A DNA stretch of 64,000 bases from Candidatus Obscuribacterales bacterium (GTDB taxonomy: Bacteria > Cyanobacteriota > Vampirovibrionia > Obscuribacterales > Obscuribacteraceae), in the NCBI GenBank assembly GCA_019744775.1, contig JAIETZ010000007.1, positions 61,566-125,565 on the forward strand, written 5' to 3'. Position numbers and translations under genes: made by a program. Each line of letters opens with the position of its first letter. The stretch's first letter is position 1. The notes under the pieces were generated by a model. That model was given only the letters and a program-made list of their open reading frames with translations, was not told the DNA's origin and searched no databases. This document shows, piece after piece, positions 40,443-50,106 of the stretch.

Positions 40443-42371
40443 CTACAGCCAGCGTTCTTTGACCGTTTTGCCGTTTTCAGTGTAATACTGATACGGGCGC
40501 GGCGGTCCCCACGGACGGCCGTATGAGTCCGTCAGGATCTCCATCGTCAACAATCGCACCGGTCCGGTAAATCTCCACAGGTACCTTAGTGTTTGTCGGG
40601 CATAGCCTTCCTTCAAAGGTCCAAAGTTGGGATCATACTCGTGGCGAATTGTCGTGACGCCGGCGTTGTTATAACGACCGGTGTCGACCAATTTGATGTT
40701 CGGCAAAACTTGCAAGCCCGTGCGCAGGATCATTTGCCGTTTAAATTGATCCTTGAAGTAGTCGTAGGAGGCTACCGTTTGGATAATTTGCAGCATTTGC
40801 CATAGCGACGTTTGGCTTACAGGCAGTCCTGGGCCACCATAACCGAGCATGCCGATGAACTCTCGAAGCTTGATCTGATTCTGCCAAATGGAGACAACCT
40901 GATACATTTCTTCAAGTGATATAGGCATTCGATCATCTTCAAACACGAGGCTGGGATCCCAGCGGTGATTTTTCAGAGTGCCGTTTATTAGCATGAACAT
41001 CTTATTGACCCAATCAAGAGCCTTTTTGTGCAAGCGCTGGAAGAATTCCTCGGTCAGGAAAGTATGGAAGAAGCGAGTGTCATCATACGTACGCGCTACT
41101 TCAAAGAGGAAGCTGCGGTCGTATTTCTTGACGGTTTCTTCCACCCACTCATCAGTCTCAACGATATCGCCGGCACGAGGTGTCCAGGTAACAACAGTCG
41201 CTTCTGGGAAACCACCATTAGAGTCTGCCGGTAACGTAATTGTCTCAACCGGATATTTTCCGGAGTCGACATCTGCTTGAGTCAATACCTTGAGTCTGCG
41301 GAATCTTACAACTTCGGTGCCGATCTCTTTCGAGTACTTCTCGTCGATGTAATTCCATATTTCCTGACCCAGCGAGTAAGGATCGCTAAACCAGTAAATA
41401 GGCCATGCGTCGTGCATGGTGTCATAACGAGCAGCATCGATCATGTGATCGAAACCAATATTGAGCAAGTCCAGTTCCGGCTCATGAGGCATTTTCGCGT
41501 CGACCCAGTGACTGAATCCTTCGTGCATGATTTTCGTCCGTCCAACAACCTGCGTACTGTAGCGATTTTCAAAACGAGTCATTTCAATGATTCGCCTTGC
41601 TTCATCGGGCAAGTGCTTGGTGTTGTCGGGATTCATCAAGAAGCCGAGGATATCGCTTGTAGGCAGGATAGGGTGACAGCTAAGCAGTCTTGCCGTGTCC
41701 CGAATTTCTTCAGCAAATTGCTCTTTGTCTTGCAGAGTATTTGCCAAAATGAACTTGTCTCTCAACTCATCCAAAGTTTGGATCAACTGAGCGCGCAATT
41801 CATCTTCCGGAACAGCATCCTTTGGAGTCGGCAGTTCGCCTGAGTGGTGCTCCAATGCGTGAGCCGCATCAGCATAATACTCATACCTATCGGCACCCCA
41901 GTTGCGGTGATCGGCCAACAGTCCATCAACAAAAGCTTCGTCCTGAGCAAACTTCTGCAAACAAGACTCTGCTTGTGTCTCGGCATGCCAGAGGTTGTTA
42001 TGGAACAAATGAACGTGACCCATCCAGGCGTGAATAATCACGAGGATGTCCATCATCAAATCATTTGTGTCGCCAAGTACAACTTCTGCCGGATTGGAAA
42101 TGGTGGCAAATTCGAAGACGTGCCCCGTTTGACCACCGCGCCGCTGTTGATAAGCAGCTTTTCCGTACCACCAGGCCTTGCGGCTGACTGGAATACCGAG
42201 CGGATAGATAAGATCGTCCATCAGCTGAATGTCTGACTTTTTGCGAAAAATCGCCCTGCATGGCGCACAACCATAACGATCTCCAATTGCCTTGATTCTG
42301 GGCAAGAGCACCTGGAGGTTGCGTACGCGTTGTGCCTGCAAAGGATCGCTAGTTAGAATTTCACTATGCAT
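40443..42371 (-). CDS. spoVR: SpoVR-family protein
   Basis: 642 residues, longer than the usual 450-520. Starts 2 nt after the YeaH-like gene ends, so translation is coupled. SpoVR features: WWYGKAAYQQRRGGQTGHVFEFATISNPA, MGHVHLFHNNLWHAETQ, the HEGFSHWV segment with the conserved His and Glu, and LDLLNIGFDHMIDAARY. Relatives work with PrkA and YeaH in spore cortex formation or stationary-phase stress; biochemical activity is not known. The extra length lies in the middle (insert around 380-430) and the C-terminus. Confidence 0.92.
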   Translation of the reverse strand: MHSEILTSDPLQAQRVRNLQVLLPRIKAIGDRYGCAPCRAIFRKKSDIQLMDDLIYPLGIPVSRKAWWYGKAAYQQRRGGQTGHVFEFATISNPAEVVLGDTNDLMMDILVIIHAWMGHVHLFHNNLWHAETQAESCLQKFAQDEAFVDGLLADHRNWGADRYEYYADAAHALEHHSGELPTPKDAVPEDELRAQLIQTLDELRDKFILANTLQDKEQFAEEIRDTARLLSCHPILPTSDILGFLMNPDNTKHLPDEARRIIEMTRFENRYSTQVVGRTKIMHEGFSHWVDAKMPHEPELDLLNIGFDHMIDAARYDTMHDAWPIYWFSDPYSLGQEIWNYIDEKYSKEIGTEVVRFRRLKVLTQADVDSGKYPVETITLPADSNGGFPEATVVTWTPRAGDIVETDEWVEETVKKYDRSFLFEVARTYDDTRFFHTFLTEEFFQRLHKKALDWVNKMFMLINGTLKNHRWDPSLVFEDDRMPISLEEMYQVVSIWQNQIKLREFIGMLGYGGPGLPVSQTSLWQMLQIIQTVASYDYFKDQFKRQMILRTGLQVLPNIKLVDTGRYNNAGVTTIRHEYDPNFGPLKEGYARQTLRYLWRFTGPVRLLTMEILTDSYGRPWGPPRPYQYYTENGKTVKERWL

Positions 42372-42373
42372 AA

Positions 42374-43762
42374 TTACGCACCTCCATTGGCGGTCTTGTC
42401 CTTGTCCATGATTTGCTTCATGGCTTCAGGCACTTGGTCCATGGATGAGATTTTGGCAATACCCACATGCGACTTCACATCGGCAGCCACATTTTGCGCA
42501 GCTTGCATGCCGCTGGATTGCCAACTGCCACCGCCCCAACCGTAAGTGTCGATTTCCAGGTATCCAAAGTAGTTGAATCCTGTTCGGAGCATCTTCTCGA
42601 TAAGCGGCGTTACCTCGGAGGCCGAGTCGCCAAATCCATCGGTCGCATGCAGACAGTAAGCATTCCAATCGGGTCCGAATTCATTGCGATAGATTTGCAA
42701 AACCAACTCGTGAGAAGGTGCAAATGCAGTACCGCCGTCTTCAACCACTCGGAAGAAGTCTGCTTCACTGGGGATTCGGTAAGCCTTGTGATTGTGAGCG
42801 ATGTATACGACTGTCACATCCTTGTATCTTGTGCGCAACCAAATAAGGTTGAGCAAGAAGAAGAATTTGGCAATCATCATTGGTTCACCGCCCATTGATC
42901 CCGAGACATCAAGCTCGAAGAAAACAACGGCTTTGGAATCCGGTTCCCACTTCTCTTCCACACGCGTGTAGCGTCTGTCGACCTTTTCAAAAGGAAATTC
43001 AACAGGTGTGGGGATTTTGTCAGGCGACAAGTCGGGATAATCTTCCGGGCGCGTATTTATTGCTGCGCGGAATCGTTCAATCCTTGCTCTTGCCGTGGCC
43101 AACTTATCCAAACGAGATGTCGGTCCTTGCTTTTTCAATCCTCGCTTTTTCAATGTATAGACAAGCATCTTGTCCATATCAGTTGCTTTGAGGAAGGGCA
43201 AGTCGAACAGCAACGCTAGGAGCTCGAGAAACTCTTCATAACTGATTGGCATATAGACGATATCAGCATCGTCTTCGCCGGCTTCTTGTCCTCCGCCGCC
43301 GCCACCTGGCTCATCACGACCAGGCCACCATGAAGGTTCTTCAACATCAATAGGTACTTCAATATCACCGAAGACTCCATCAGGAAGCCATGCGGGACGA
43401 GAAGGAATCCACTGGCTGGCAAATGTTCTGGCAGCAAGATATACGTTTCTAAAGATATCGGAATCGCCACGAATGATCTTCTTCAAGATGTCTTTTGTTA
43501 TATGTGGCTTTGCGCGCCTCATAAACAATTCGCGGTCTTTGATTGTTCTGTCCAAGTATGGAGGACAAGGCAGCACGACAGAAGGACGCTCACGCTCTGG
43601 GTTTTCTTCTACCCACTTAGCCATAAGCGCTTTCCAGCCATTATTGTTTCCCGGATCATTTGCAGCATCCGGTTGCGCAGGGGCCTTCTCTTTAGGCTGC
43701 CTTTTTCTCGGTTGCGGTTTCTTATTACCTGCAGCCTTTTTCTTTTTGTTATCGTCACTCAT
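42374..43762 (-). CDS. yeaH: YeaH/DUF444-family protein
   Basis: 462 residues after AAGGAGGTCTACCA. Basic, Pro-rich N-terminus (KKAAGNKKPQPRKRQPKEKAP), then the DUF444 body: YMPISYEEFLELLALLFDLPFL and a von Willebrand A-like domain with a MIDAS-type DVSGSMGGEP. HNHKAYRIPSEADFFRVVEDGGTAFAPSHELVLQIY is typical of the family. Partner of PrkA and SpoVR in many bacteria. The DxSxS metal site is intact. Confidence 0.92.
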   Translation of the reverse strand: MSDDNKKKKAAGNKKPQPRKRQPKEKAPAQPDAANDPGNNNGWKALMAKWVEENPERERPSVVLPCPPYLDRTIKDRELFMRRAKPHITKDILKKIIRGDSDIFRNVYLAARTFASQWIPSRPAWLPDGVFGDIEVPIDVEEPSWWPGRDEPGGGGGGQEAGEDDADIVYMPISYEEFLELLALLFDLPFLKATDMDKMLVYTLKKRGLKKQGPTSRLDKLATARARIERFRAAINTRPEDYPDLSPDKIPTPVEFPFEKVDRRYTRVEEKWEPDSKAVVFFELDVSGSMGGEPMMIAKFFFLLNLIWLRTRYKDVTVVYIAHNHKAYRIPSEADFFRVVEDGGTAFAPSHELVLQIYRNEFGPDWNAYCLHATDGFGDSASEVTPLIEKMLRTGFNYFGYLEIDTYGWGGGSWQSSGMQAAQNVAADVKSHVGIAKISSMDQVPEAMKQIMDKDKTANGGA

Positions 43763-43825
43763 TGGTAGACCTCCTTAATACGCGTTCAAAGCGCGCTTAA
43801 AGCCAATTCCCAAAAGAAACGCACC

Positions 43826-43908
43826 TGTCATTCTGAGGAGCGGCGTAGCCGCGACGAAGAATCTCACGCGTTGAAGACGTGAGATTCTTCGCTTCGCTCA
43901 GAATGACG
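43826..43908. repeat. TGTCATTYYGAG element inside the PrkA operon
   Basis: TGTCATTCTGAG at one end and CTCAGAATGAC at the other, with GAAGAATCTCACG/CGTGAGATTCTTC as an inner perfect inverted repeat. Lies between prkA and yeaH; the long hairpin in the message could separate their expression. Confidence 0.8.
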
Positions 43909-43957
43909 AAGATGCGTTCTCAGACCTTGACTAAGCAGCGCTTAGATCATGAGGTCT

Positions 43958-46327
43958 TTAGTTGGTCAGGAAATCGCGAGTCGTAGCTACTTCTACTACC
44001 AGCTTTTCAGCACAGTAGCGGCAGTAACCGTGATTTCTCACCAATTCCGCTTTCGCGTTGTTGAGACGCTTTTCTTCCTCGGGACTCAAGTCGGAAACAC
44101 CGACAACGCCGGTGATGTCCTTCGCTGTGCGAAGCACGTAGGCTTCGATGCAGCGTCTCAGTCCTTCATGGACGTCATAACGTGGCTCTTCGCCGCCGTG
44201 CTCAGACTTGTAAGCATCGACTGCGACCAACACGTTGGTGCGGAATTTGTCGGCCTGGGCAGAATTGATCTGCAGCGAATCAGCTCTTTCAATTTCTTGC
44301 AGGAACTGTTCCATTTGCTGCGTGGTCAAATACTGTCCACCTGGAGCCGGTCTGCCGCGACCGATTGAACGCAGGAAGCCGAGGTACTTCAAGAAGAACT
44401 GTTGGCAGAGATCTGCGAAGTTCTCGATGAAAGCAGCCTTGTACACCTTCGTCAAAGCAGGGCGACGGACTCTTCTTTCGAGGAAGCCTTGGAGCCAGCT
44501 GATGAGCTGTTTCTTGTGCTTCTCTTCGATACGCGGATCCTTGGCCACTTTGCGGATGACGTAGTCGCGAATTTCGGAAACGGTTACGCACGGTGCGGAA
44601 CGCTTGCCCATGTCGAACTCAGTCCGCGCCTTGGCGCAAAGTTCACCAATCCAGGTATCTACTTCACGAGGACCGATACCTTCAAGACCTTCTGTCCACG
44701 GTGCCATCTCCATGAGAGTGCGTGGATTGAGTTCAGTACCCATGCCCGGCTGGCGAATAATTTCGCCGTCGTATGCACGAAGAACTGCATCTTCATCCAA
44801 TCCGCGCTTGCTGTCCCAGTGAATGTGGCTCGACACAGCGAACTTACCAGTGTACTGATAAGTCAGCGGTTCCAAGTGGCAGAAAGACTTGCCATCGGGA
44901 TCGCTGAATTCGCTGGCGTTGTACAGTTTCTCGGTGATCATTGCACGCTTGGACGGCTGCAGCGGATACTTCAAAGGAATCCAGTGCAAGCGGTCGTTGT
45001 GCGCTCTGTGATCAGGATTTTGATAGAACTTGTTCCATTGCTCGTCGTTCGAGTGAAGGATGATCATACCTTCCCAGCCTACGCCGTGCTGCCAGAAGTT
45101 CTTCAGCGGAGCAGGCAATGCCAGACGCTGACCTTCCAGAGCTTCCAGCAATACGCGGAAAGCTTCATCCGGGTTACGGAATCCTTCAGTGAGGATGAGC
45201 AAGCGACCACGGTTGAAGGCGCCGGAGAGCGAGACTGTTCTCGGGTCACGGTCGCTATAGAGACCGAGCGATCCGATGTCTTGTTCACCGTACCATTCCT
45301 TGGTGTCGAAGTTGATCGGTTGAACTTCCGATACGTCGACGATGCCATGTCCTTCCGACATGAACATGTTATCGAGCGGAAGTTCGAACAACTCAACAGC
45401 ATAGTTCGCATCGAACTTGCCATATTCCTTGTCGAACTTGGTCTTGCCGGGCAGCGCATTCTTAGCAGAAAGGCCGGCCGCTTCAGCGACTTCGGAGTCG
45501 ATAAGGGTGCAACCAAAGAATTCGCCCATGACGAGTTCTCTCGACCACGGATCTGGCTTGACCAGAGCATCGCGAGTGGATTTCGGCAAGCCGAGACCAT
45601 ACACGACGATGGAGACGAAGTCGTCCTGGCTCTTCAGCACAACATTGGCCAAGTCTTTCGACGTCAGCTTCTGGTTGGCCTTGAAACCATGCTTTTTCTT
45701 GATCTTCACAACTTGCTTGTGATCAAAATCAAGCGCAGAACTTTCCGAGAAGTCGAGTTTCTCGATCATGTCGGTCAGTTCAGTGAGCATCTTGTCGCGA
45801 CGACGAGCTGTCTTGCGAGCAGCAATGTCGAAGAGCAAGAAGAGCGCATTAAGTGGATTCGACCACATCGGGCTACCTGCAATGTACGGAATTGGCTCAC
45901 GCTTGTGCATGACCACGTATTGCAAGTTGTTGATGAGATCGGACTTACCGGCACCAGGTGCACCAGTTATGGTGGCAGCCTTTTTACGTGCACGACCACC
46001 CATGGCTGCCTGATAAAGGTAGCCGGTGACAAAGTCATGCTCGAATTCGTCGATACCGAAGAATGGTCCCAAACCAGGATAGTTGGGGATTTCTTTGCCT
46101 GTAAGACGAAGGCTTTCTTCCACGTTGCTGTAGTCGACGCCTTCGCGCATAACGAGACGGTATCCTGCGGCGTGAGTACATTCGACATATGCCGGGTTCT
46201 CTCTTACGACTTTGAGGAAGTCTCTGAAAATCGGCTTGAGTCCTGGGAACGGATACGGAAATGGATCTTCCGGCAGGAACATCTGCGGGTGCGATTCCCG
46301 AGTGAATGTGAGGCTATTGCTAGACAT
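43958..46327 (-). CDS. prkA: PrkA-family AAA+ serine kinase, copy 1
   Basis: 789 residues (usual 640-690) after AAGGAGTATACATT. Walker A GAPGAGKSD at about 122-130; then PIPYIAGSPMWSNPLNALFLLF, matching the PrkA block after Walker A. Later family blocks: SEGHGIVDVSEVQPINFD, RGRLLILTEGFRNPDEAFRVLLEAL, EGMIILHSNDEQWNKFYQN and KYPLQPSKRAMITEKLY. The C-terminal part holds GYCRYCAEKL, a Cys pair. PrkA proteins are protein kinases or AAA+ proteases of stress response, acting with YeaH and SpoVR. A 20-nt gap separates it from the second PrkA-like gene. Confidence 0.9.
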   Translation of the reverse strand: MSSNSLTFTRESHPQMFLPEDPFPYPFPGLKPIFRDFLKVVRENPAYVECTHAAGYRLVMREGVDYSNVEESLRLTGKEIPNYPGLGPFFGIDEFEHDFVTGYLYQAAMGGRARKKAATITGAPGAGKSDLINNLQYVVMHKREPIPYIAGSPMWSNPLNALFLLFDIAARKTARRRDKMLTELTDMIEKLDFSESSALDFDHKQVVKIKKKHGFKANQKLTSKDLANVVLKSQDDFVSIVVYGLGLPKSTRDALVKPDPWSRELVMGEFFGCTLIDSEVAEAAGLSAKNALPGKTKFDKEYGKFDANYAVELFELPLDNMFMSEGHGIVDVSEVQPINFDTKEWYGEQDIGSLGLYSDRDPRTVSLSGAFNRGRLLILTEGFRNPDEAFRVLLEALEGQRLALPAPLKNFWQHGVGWEGMIILHSNDEQWNKFYQNPDHRAHNDRLHWIPLKYPLQPSKRAMITEKLYNASEFSDPDGKSFCHLEPLTYQYTGKFAVSSHIHWDSKRGLDEDAVLRAYDGEIIRQPGMGTELNPRTLMEMAPWTEGLEGIGPREVDTWIGELCAKARTEFDMGKRSAPCVTVSEIRDYVIRKVAKDPRIEEKHKKQLISWLQGFLERRVRRPALTKVYKAAFIENFADLCQQFFLKYLGFLRSIGRGRPAPGGQYLTTQQMEQFLQEIERADSLQINSAQADKFRTNVLVAVDAYKSEHGGEEPRYDVHEGLRRCIEAYVLRTAKDITGVVGVSDLSPEEEKRLNNAKAELVRNHGYCRYCAEKLVVEVATTRDFLTN

Positions 46328-46347
46328 AATGTATACTCCTTACAAAA

Positions 46348-48618
46348 TTAGCCCTTGTAGGACCACACTGTTGTACGTTTGGCGTATTCGAGTACCGGTT
46401 TGAGACAACCGTCGCAATAGCCAATGGATTTGAGCTGCTGCACAGCAGCTGCTTTTTGTTCTTGTTCTTCCTCAGAGAGGTTTGAGTCGACTTCCGTCAT
46501 CAGAAGCTTCTCGATGGTTTCGCTAATTCCTGCATCCAGTTTGGCTGCAATGGCAATAGCAAGCTCCGGAATCGTCTGCCAGTTGTCCTCGAACTTGGGA
46601 AGCGGTCTTTCGTCTTCCTCGTCGTTGTCGGGCTTAGTTGCGGCAAGTTGTTCCTTTGCTTGGGCCAAGAATCTGCTACGCGCATCGTCGAGAGCCAACA
46701 TCAATCCGGCACCACGGAATTTCTTTTCTTCTGTGGTGAGACCTTCTGTTTGCAATTTGCCCAACCGATAACGGTCGAGTTCATCGAGCAATCTCTCATT
46801 GACCGGGATGTGATCGTAGAGAGGATGCTTCGCCGTTGGCTGTCCTTTACTGAAAGCAAGTGCATGCAGTTTGTAGTCGTCGTACAACTGTTGAGCTTGC
46901 GTATCGTAGTGAGGAGAGAAAACGCGCACAAATTGGTCTTTGAGAAGTCGACGCAATTCAGACTCGATGAGATCCGGACTTTTGCCACCGAAATTGGATG
47001 CGGTGCTATAACCCCTTTGAACGCCAAGCCACTTCAAGCAACGTTCATACGTTTCCTTCTGCTCCTTGGTTTGATTGGAGTTATTCAACTTGTTGGAAAT
47101 GGCAATCGTCAGAAGCTGCAGCACTTGTTGTGCGCTTATACACTTGTGTTTACTCTTGAGAGCAAGCGAATTGATGCTGCTCAAAAGACCAAGCATGAAG
47201 CGCATGTCGAGTCCTGTCAGACCTTCATCAGCTCCGGAAACTTTCCACAGAAGACCAGGTGACACTTGCGCGTCGCCTGTCAACTTAACTGCATCCTCAT
47301 TCTTGTTCGATGACGAACTAGAGCTGGAAGACGAGTAGCTGGAGTAGCTGCCTGAACTTGACGAAGACCAAAACTCAGCCCATCTCGAGGGATCGAGAGG
47401 TTTGACTTTAATCTTTTCGCCTTGATACAAGCGAAGCTTTTCCATTGGGTGAACAAAATAGTCACCCTTGTCCGGTGGTTTGAAGCGACTCAACACCGCC
47501 AGCGTGGCAATCAATTTGAGTGCCAGCGGATCAAAGTGGGCCACTTCACGATAGCCATCCATTGTCTTCTGATACGCTCTTTCCTCTTCCACGCGGACGA
47601 GGTTGTAGGGCAACTTCAGAAGGATGCAACGACTAGTGAACGCTTCCTTATCGGGAATTGAATCCAACCATTCGGCCATGGCTTTGGCATTTGTCGTGAA
47701 GAAAATCACCGCGTCGAAAGGACTTGGTGCAGGCGGATCTACACAACCGTCTTCGTGAACACCAGGAAGACGTCTGTATTGCGGTACATCCAAAAGAATG
47801 AGCCGCTGGTCTGCTTTTCCTTGTTCTGCTGCAATTTTCAGAAAGCCATCATTCATGCTGATGAAACCACGTTGCGCCTTGCGCAATGCTTTCTCCAACG
47901 GCGTATCCTGACCTGGCTTCCATTCTTGAATGCCGCCTGTGTAGTTGGACAAGCGAATAACTTCCACTTCGATGTCTGCCAAATTCGGTGATGCATTTGG
48001 ATGATCGATGTCACCCATCACCTTCTTATGGCAGCACTGACATGGACTGACAGCCGTGCGCAGCATCTCGTAAAGGCGTTCGCCCAAACCAGATTTTGCC
48101 GCGAAGACTTTCAGCATCTCCGGAGTTATTTCATCCATCTTCAAAAGGTTGAGTGGGTTTTCGTGCTCGGGACAACCTTTGACGGCATAAACCTTTGCGT
48201 GCTTAACAAGCGCGTCAATGATGCCGTCCTTGAACAGGTCTTTGCCGGAGCCGGTTCCACCTTCAACCACCAGCATTTGATAAAGCTGTGCGCCATTGGC
48301 TGCAGCATTGCTCAAGCTGGAGGCAATTTGTGTTTGGAAACGTTGACTGCCTGCCACGCGACTCAACGCTTTGAATGAGACTATCCCTTGCTCGCGAAGC
48401 ATCTCCAGATAGAGACGCATCTCCGAATCTTTCGGATAATCCTCTGGCTTTTCAATGCCCATGTCTGTGAGACATCTCAGAACTAGTGCCGGAGCCGTGT
48501 CATTACGTTCCGGGTTGTCATTAAGTTCCTGCATGTACTTCAACAGCGACATGGAATCTTCGACCAGAGGCTTGAGCGCAAAATCGTCTTTGCTCAATTG
48601 CTCTTGATGCTCGGTCAT
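46348..48618 (-). CDS. PrkA-family AAA+ protein, copy 2 (divergent, Ser-rich insert)
   Basis: 756 residues from the ATG after CAAGGAGGTCAAA. Walker A GGTGSGKD at about 120-127, followed by YAVKGCPEHENPLNLLK, the PrkA signature; further matches are LPYNLVRVEEERAYQKTM, LAVLSRFKPPDKGDYFVHPMEKLRLYQGEK and GADEGLTGLDMRFMLGLLSS. Residues about 418-437 are nearly all Ser/Gly/Tyr, a possible phospho-acceptor linker. Cys clusters PCQCCHKK and YCDGCLKP could bind zinc. First gene of the four-gene operon. Two unlike PrkA proteins side by side suggest a mixed ring or kinase-substrate pair; that is inference. Confidence 0.88.
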   Translation of the reverse strand: MTEHQEQLSKDDFALKPLVEDSMSLLKYMQELNDNPERNDTAPALVLRCLTDMGIEKPEDYPKDSEMRLYLEMLREQGIVSFKALSRVAGSQRFQTQIASSLSNAAANGAQLYQMLVVEGGTGSGKDLFKDGIIDALVKHAKVYAVKGCPEHENPLNLLKMDEITPEMLKVFAAKSGLGERLYEMLRTAVSPCQCCHKKVMGDIDHPNASPNLADIEVEVIRLSNYTGGIQEWKPGQDTPLEKALRKAQRGFISMNDGFLKIAAEQGKADQRLILLDVPQYRRLPGVHEDGCVDPPAPSPFDAVIFFTTNAKAMAEWLDSIPDKEAFTSRCILLKLPYNLVRVEEERAYQKTMDGYREVAHFDPLALKLIATLAVLSRFKPPDKGDYFVHPMEKLRLYQGEKIKVKPLDPSRWAEFWSSSSSGSYSSYSSSSSSSSSNKNEDAVKLTGDAQVSPGLLWKVSGADEGLTGLDMRFMLGLLSSINSLALKSKHKCISAQQVLQLLTIAISNKLNNSNQTKEQKETYERCLKWLGVQRGYSTASNFGGKSPDLIESELRRLLKDQFVRVFSPHYDTQAQQLYDDYKLHALAFSKGQPTAKHPLYDHIPVNERLLDELDRYRLGKLQTEGLTTEEKKFRGAGLMLALDDARSRFLAQAKEQLAATKPDNDEEDERPLPKFEDNWQTIPELAIAIAAKLDAGISETIEKLLMTEVDSNLSEEEQEQKAAAVQQLKSIGYCDGCLKPVLEYAKRTTVWSYKG

Positions 48619-48660
48619 TTTGACCTCCTTGACAAAATACGAGGCAGCCACCACTGACAA

Positions 48661-49171
48661 CCGCCCGATGAGTCACAACGCTGTCGCGATTACCCCTTTG
48701 CAACCGCGGGAGAATACTTATTGAGTTACTGCGAGTGTGGTTGCCAGACTTGTTCAAAACGGCCATGCGATGGCGGCTGAGCGTTATCTGGGCTCGCTAA
48801 ATTCCTGTTTTGCTTTCCACGATGAAAGACAATCGGTAGAACCGATGGAAGTACTAGATATTTTGAAATTGGAAATAGGCGCTGGGTGCTTCTAAATGCG
48901 AATTCTCGTGTGAGCCGTAAAGGAATTATTTAGATCCCCACCGTAGCTCTCAAGCACCATTGAAAGCAACTATATACTTTCTATTTATTAGGAGTTCTTG
49001 GCATGATGTACTAATTCCAATCAAGTTGAAATTAGCGCAGCTATTCGCTCCTGACAAGCCAATATCCTTGACATACACCAACTGATGCGCGCCGTGAGTG
49101 AAACCACTTATTCATGACAACTGGAAGCGTTGAACTTTTTCGCAACTTTTACGTATTAGAGATAGAGGCCC
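48661..49171. other. spacer upstream of the PrkA operon
   Basis: About 510 bases with no gene I can support. It must hold the - strand operon promoter. A TGGCA/GCA arrangement near 48740 on the - strand resembles a sigma-54 site but its spacing is one base too long. AT-rich stretch at 48960-49010. No repeat-family copy. Confidence 0.35.
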
Positions 49172-49627
49172 TGTCATTTCGAGCGAAGGGGCGCAGCCCC
49201 GAAGTCGAGAAATCTGCAACCGCTGATCGAAGTCCCCGTTGTAAGACCAGCAACTGGTAACCAAAACGATGCGCACGTACTACGTTTACATCATGTCAAG
49301 CTACTCGCTTACGTTCTATATCGGCGTGACGGGAAATCTAGAACGAAGAGTCAGTGAACACAAACAAAAAGTCAGAGATGGCTTTACAAAAGAGTATGTT
49401 GTCAACAAGCTTGTCTATTTTGAACCTTGTAACGATGTTCATCTTGCACTTGAACGAGAAAAGCAACTTAAGCGGTGGAGCCGAAGCAAGAAACTTGAGC
49501 TAATCGGAACTATGAACCCGTACCTCTGCGATCTATCACTTCATTGGTGACTCGTAGCAGATTTCTCCACTTCGGAAAAGAAGTGCCCGACGACACATTT
49601 AGTGTCGTCTCCTTGGTCGAAATGACA
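49172..49627. mobile_element. GIY-YIG nuclease element with double terminal inverted repeats
   Basis: Outer ends TGTCATTTCGA (49172-49182) and TCGAAATGACA (49617-49627) are perfect inverted copies. Inner ends GAGAAATCTGC (49207-49217) and GCAGATTTCTC (49557-49567) are also perfect. The only gene inside is a 93-residue GIY-YIG nuclease. The same outer/inner plan without a gene recurs at 27326, 43826 and 62331. It therefore looks like a 456-bp autonomous or formerly autonomous element with gene-less relatives. Confidence 0.7.
49269..49550 (+). CDS. small GIY-YIG nuclease-domain protein
   Basis: 93 residues. MRTYYVYIMSSYSLTFYIGVTG gives the YxY...YIG core; RRVSEHKQK holds the catalytic-region Arg and His; Glu lies in the ALEREKQLKRWSR helix; the end KLELIGTMNPYLCDLS is typical of the COG2827 group. 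Nothing else is fused to the domain. No clear ribosome binding site before the ATG. It ends 7 nt before the inner right repeat of the surrounding element, so gene and repeats appear to have moved or evolved together. Confidence 0.88.
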   Translation: MRTYYVYIMSSYSLTFYIGVTGNLERRVSEHKQKVRDGFTKEYVVNKLVYFEPCNDVHLALEREKQLKRWSRSKKLELIGTMNPYLCDLSLHW

Positions 49628-49762
49628 AAGCAAGAACAGCATCCTCCGGTCGACAAACCGCTACACATCCTTCGACAAAACAAGAAAACCAACACAACGG
49701 ACTTCTCTACAACCAAGTCAGGCTGCACGAAGATCCTCCTTCACCCGACACACGTGAAAAAC

Positions 49763-49785
49763 GGGCGCATGCAATGCGCCCCTAC
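49763..49785. repeat. 19-bp palindrome, copy 9
   Basis: GGGCGCATGCAATGCGCCC plus CTAC. Confidence 0.85.
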
Positions 49786-50058
49786 CACCCATAGGCCAAC
49801 CGCGCGAAGCATTAAGCATGTGTTTTGTAGATCGAAAACATATCTATCGTTCACGCGAATTGAGCTAGAGTGGATAAAACCTAGTAACCATGAGGATTTC
49901 TTCTTGGTGTTGAACTTGTTTGCGCACACTCAAAAGCAGTATGTTTGAGTCATAGTTCCGGCATATTTCCATACCAATTGTGAGTTCCACCTTATCCAAA
50001 TCAAAGCGATAAGTCGTCGATTCAAATAACACTCAGTGACTAACTCTCACTAGAAATT
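49786..50058. other. spacer before the beta-amylase gene
   Basis: About 270 bases after the ninth palindrome, AT-rich, without a supportable gene. The promoter of the glucan genes is expected here. Confidence 0.3.
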
Positions 50059-50075
50059 CCAGAGAAATTCTCTGG
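50059..50075. other. short palindrome in leader
   Basis: CCAGAGAAATTCTCTGG, a near-perfect palindrome about 90 nt before the beta-amylase start; possible operator or RNA stem. Confidence 0.35.
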
Positions 50076-50106
50076 ACAGACAGGTATTGAATATCCGCCA
50101 ATCTCT

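Noticed and set aside
44402..46351. A 649-codon open frame on the + strand opposite prkA
   Set aside because: It mirrors the PrkA codon pattern, has no ribosome binding site, and its product has no recognisable motif, while the - strand frame has full PrkA blocks.
48700..48780. Sigma-54 promoter for the PrkA operon
   Set aside because: A TGGCA...GCA pattern exists on the - strand, but the GG-GC spacing is one base too long.
49544..49948. A 134-codon + strand frame after the GIY-YIG gene
   Set aside because: It runs through the element's right repeats and the ninth palindrome, has no ribosome binding site and reads as low-quality sequence.
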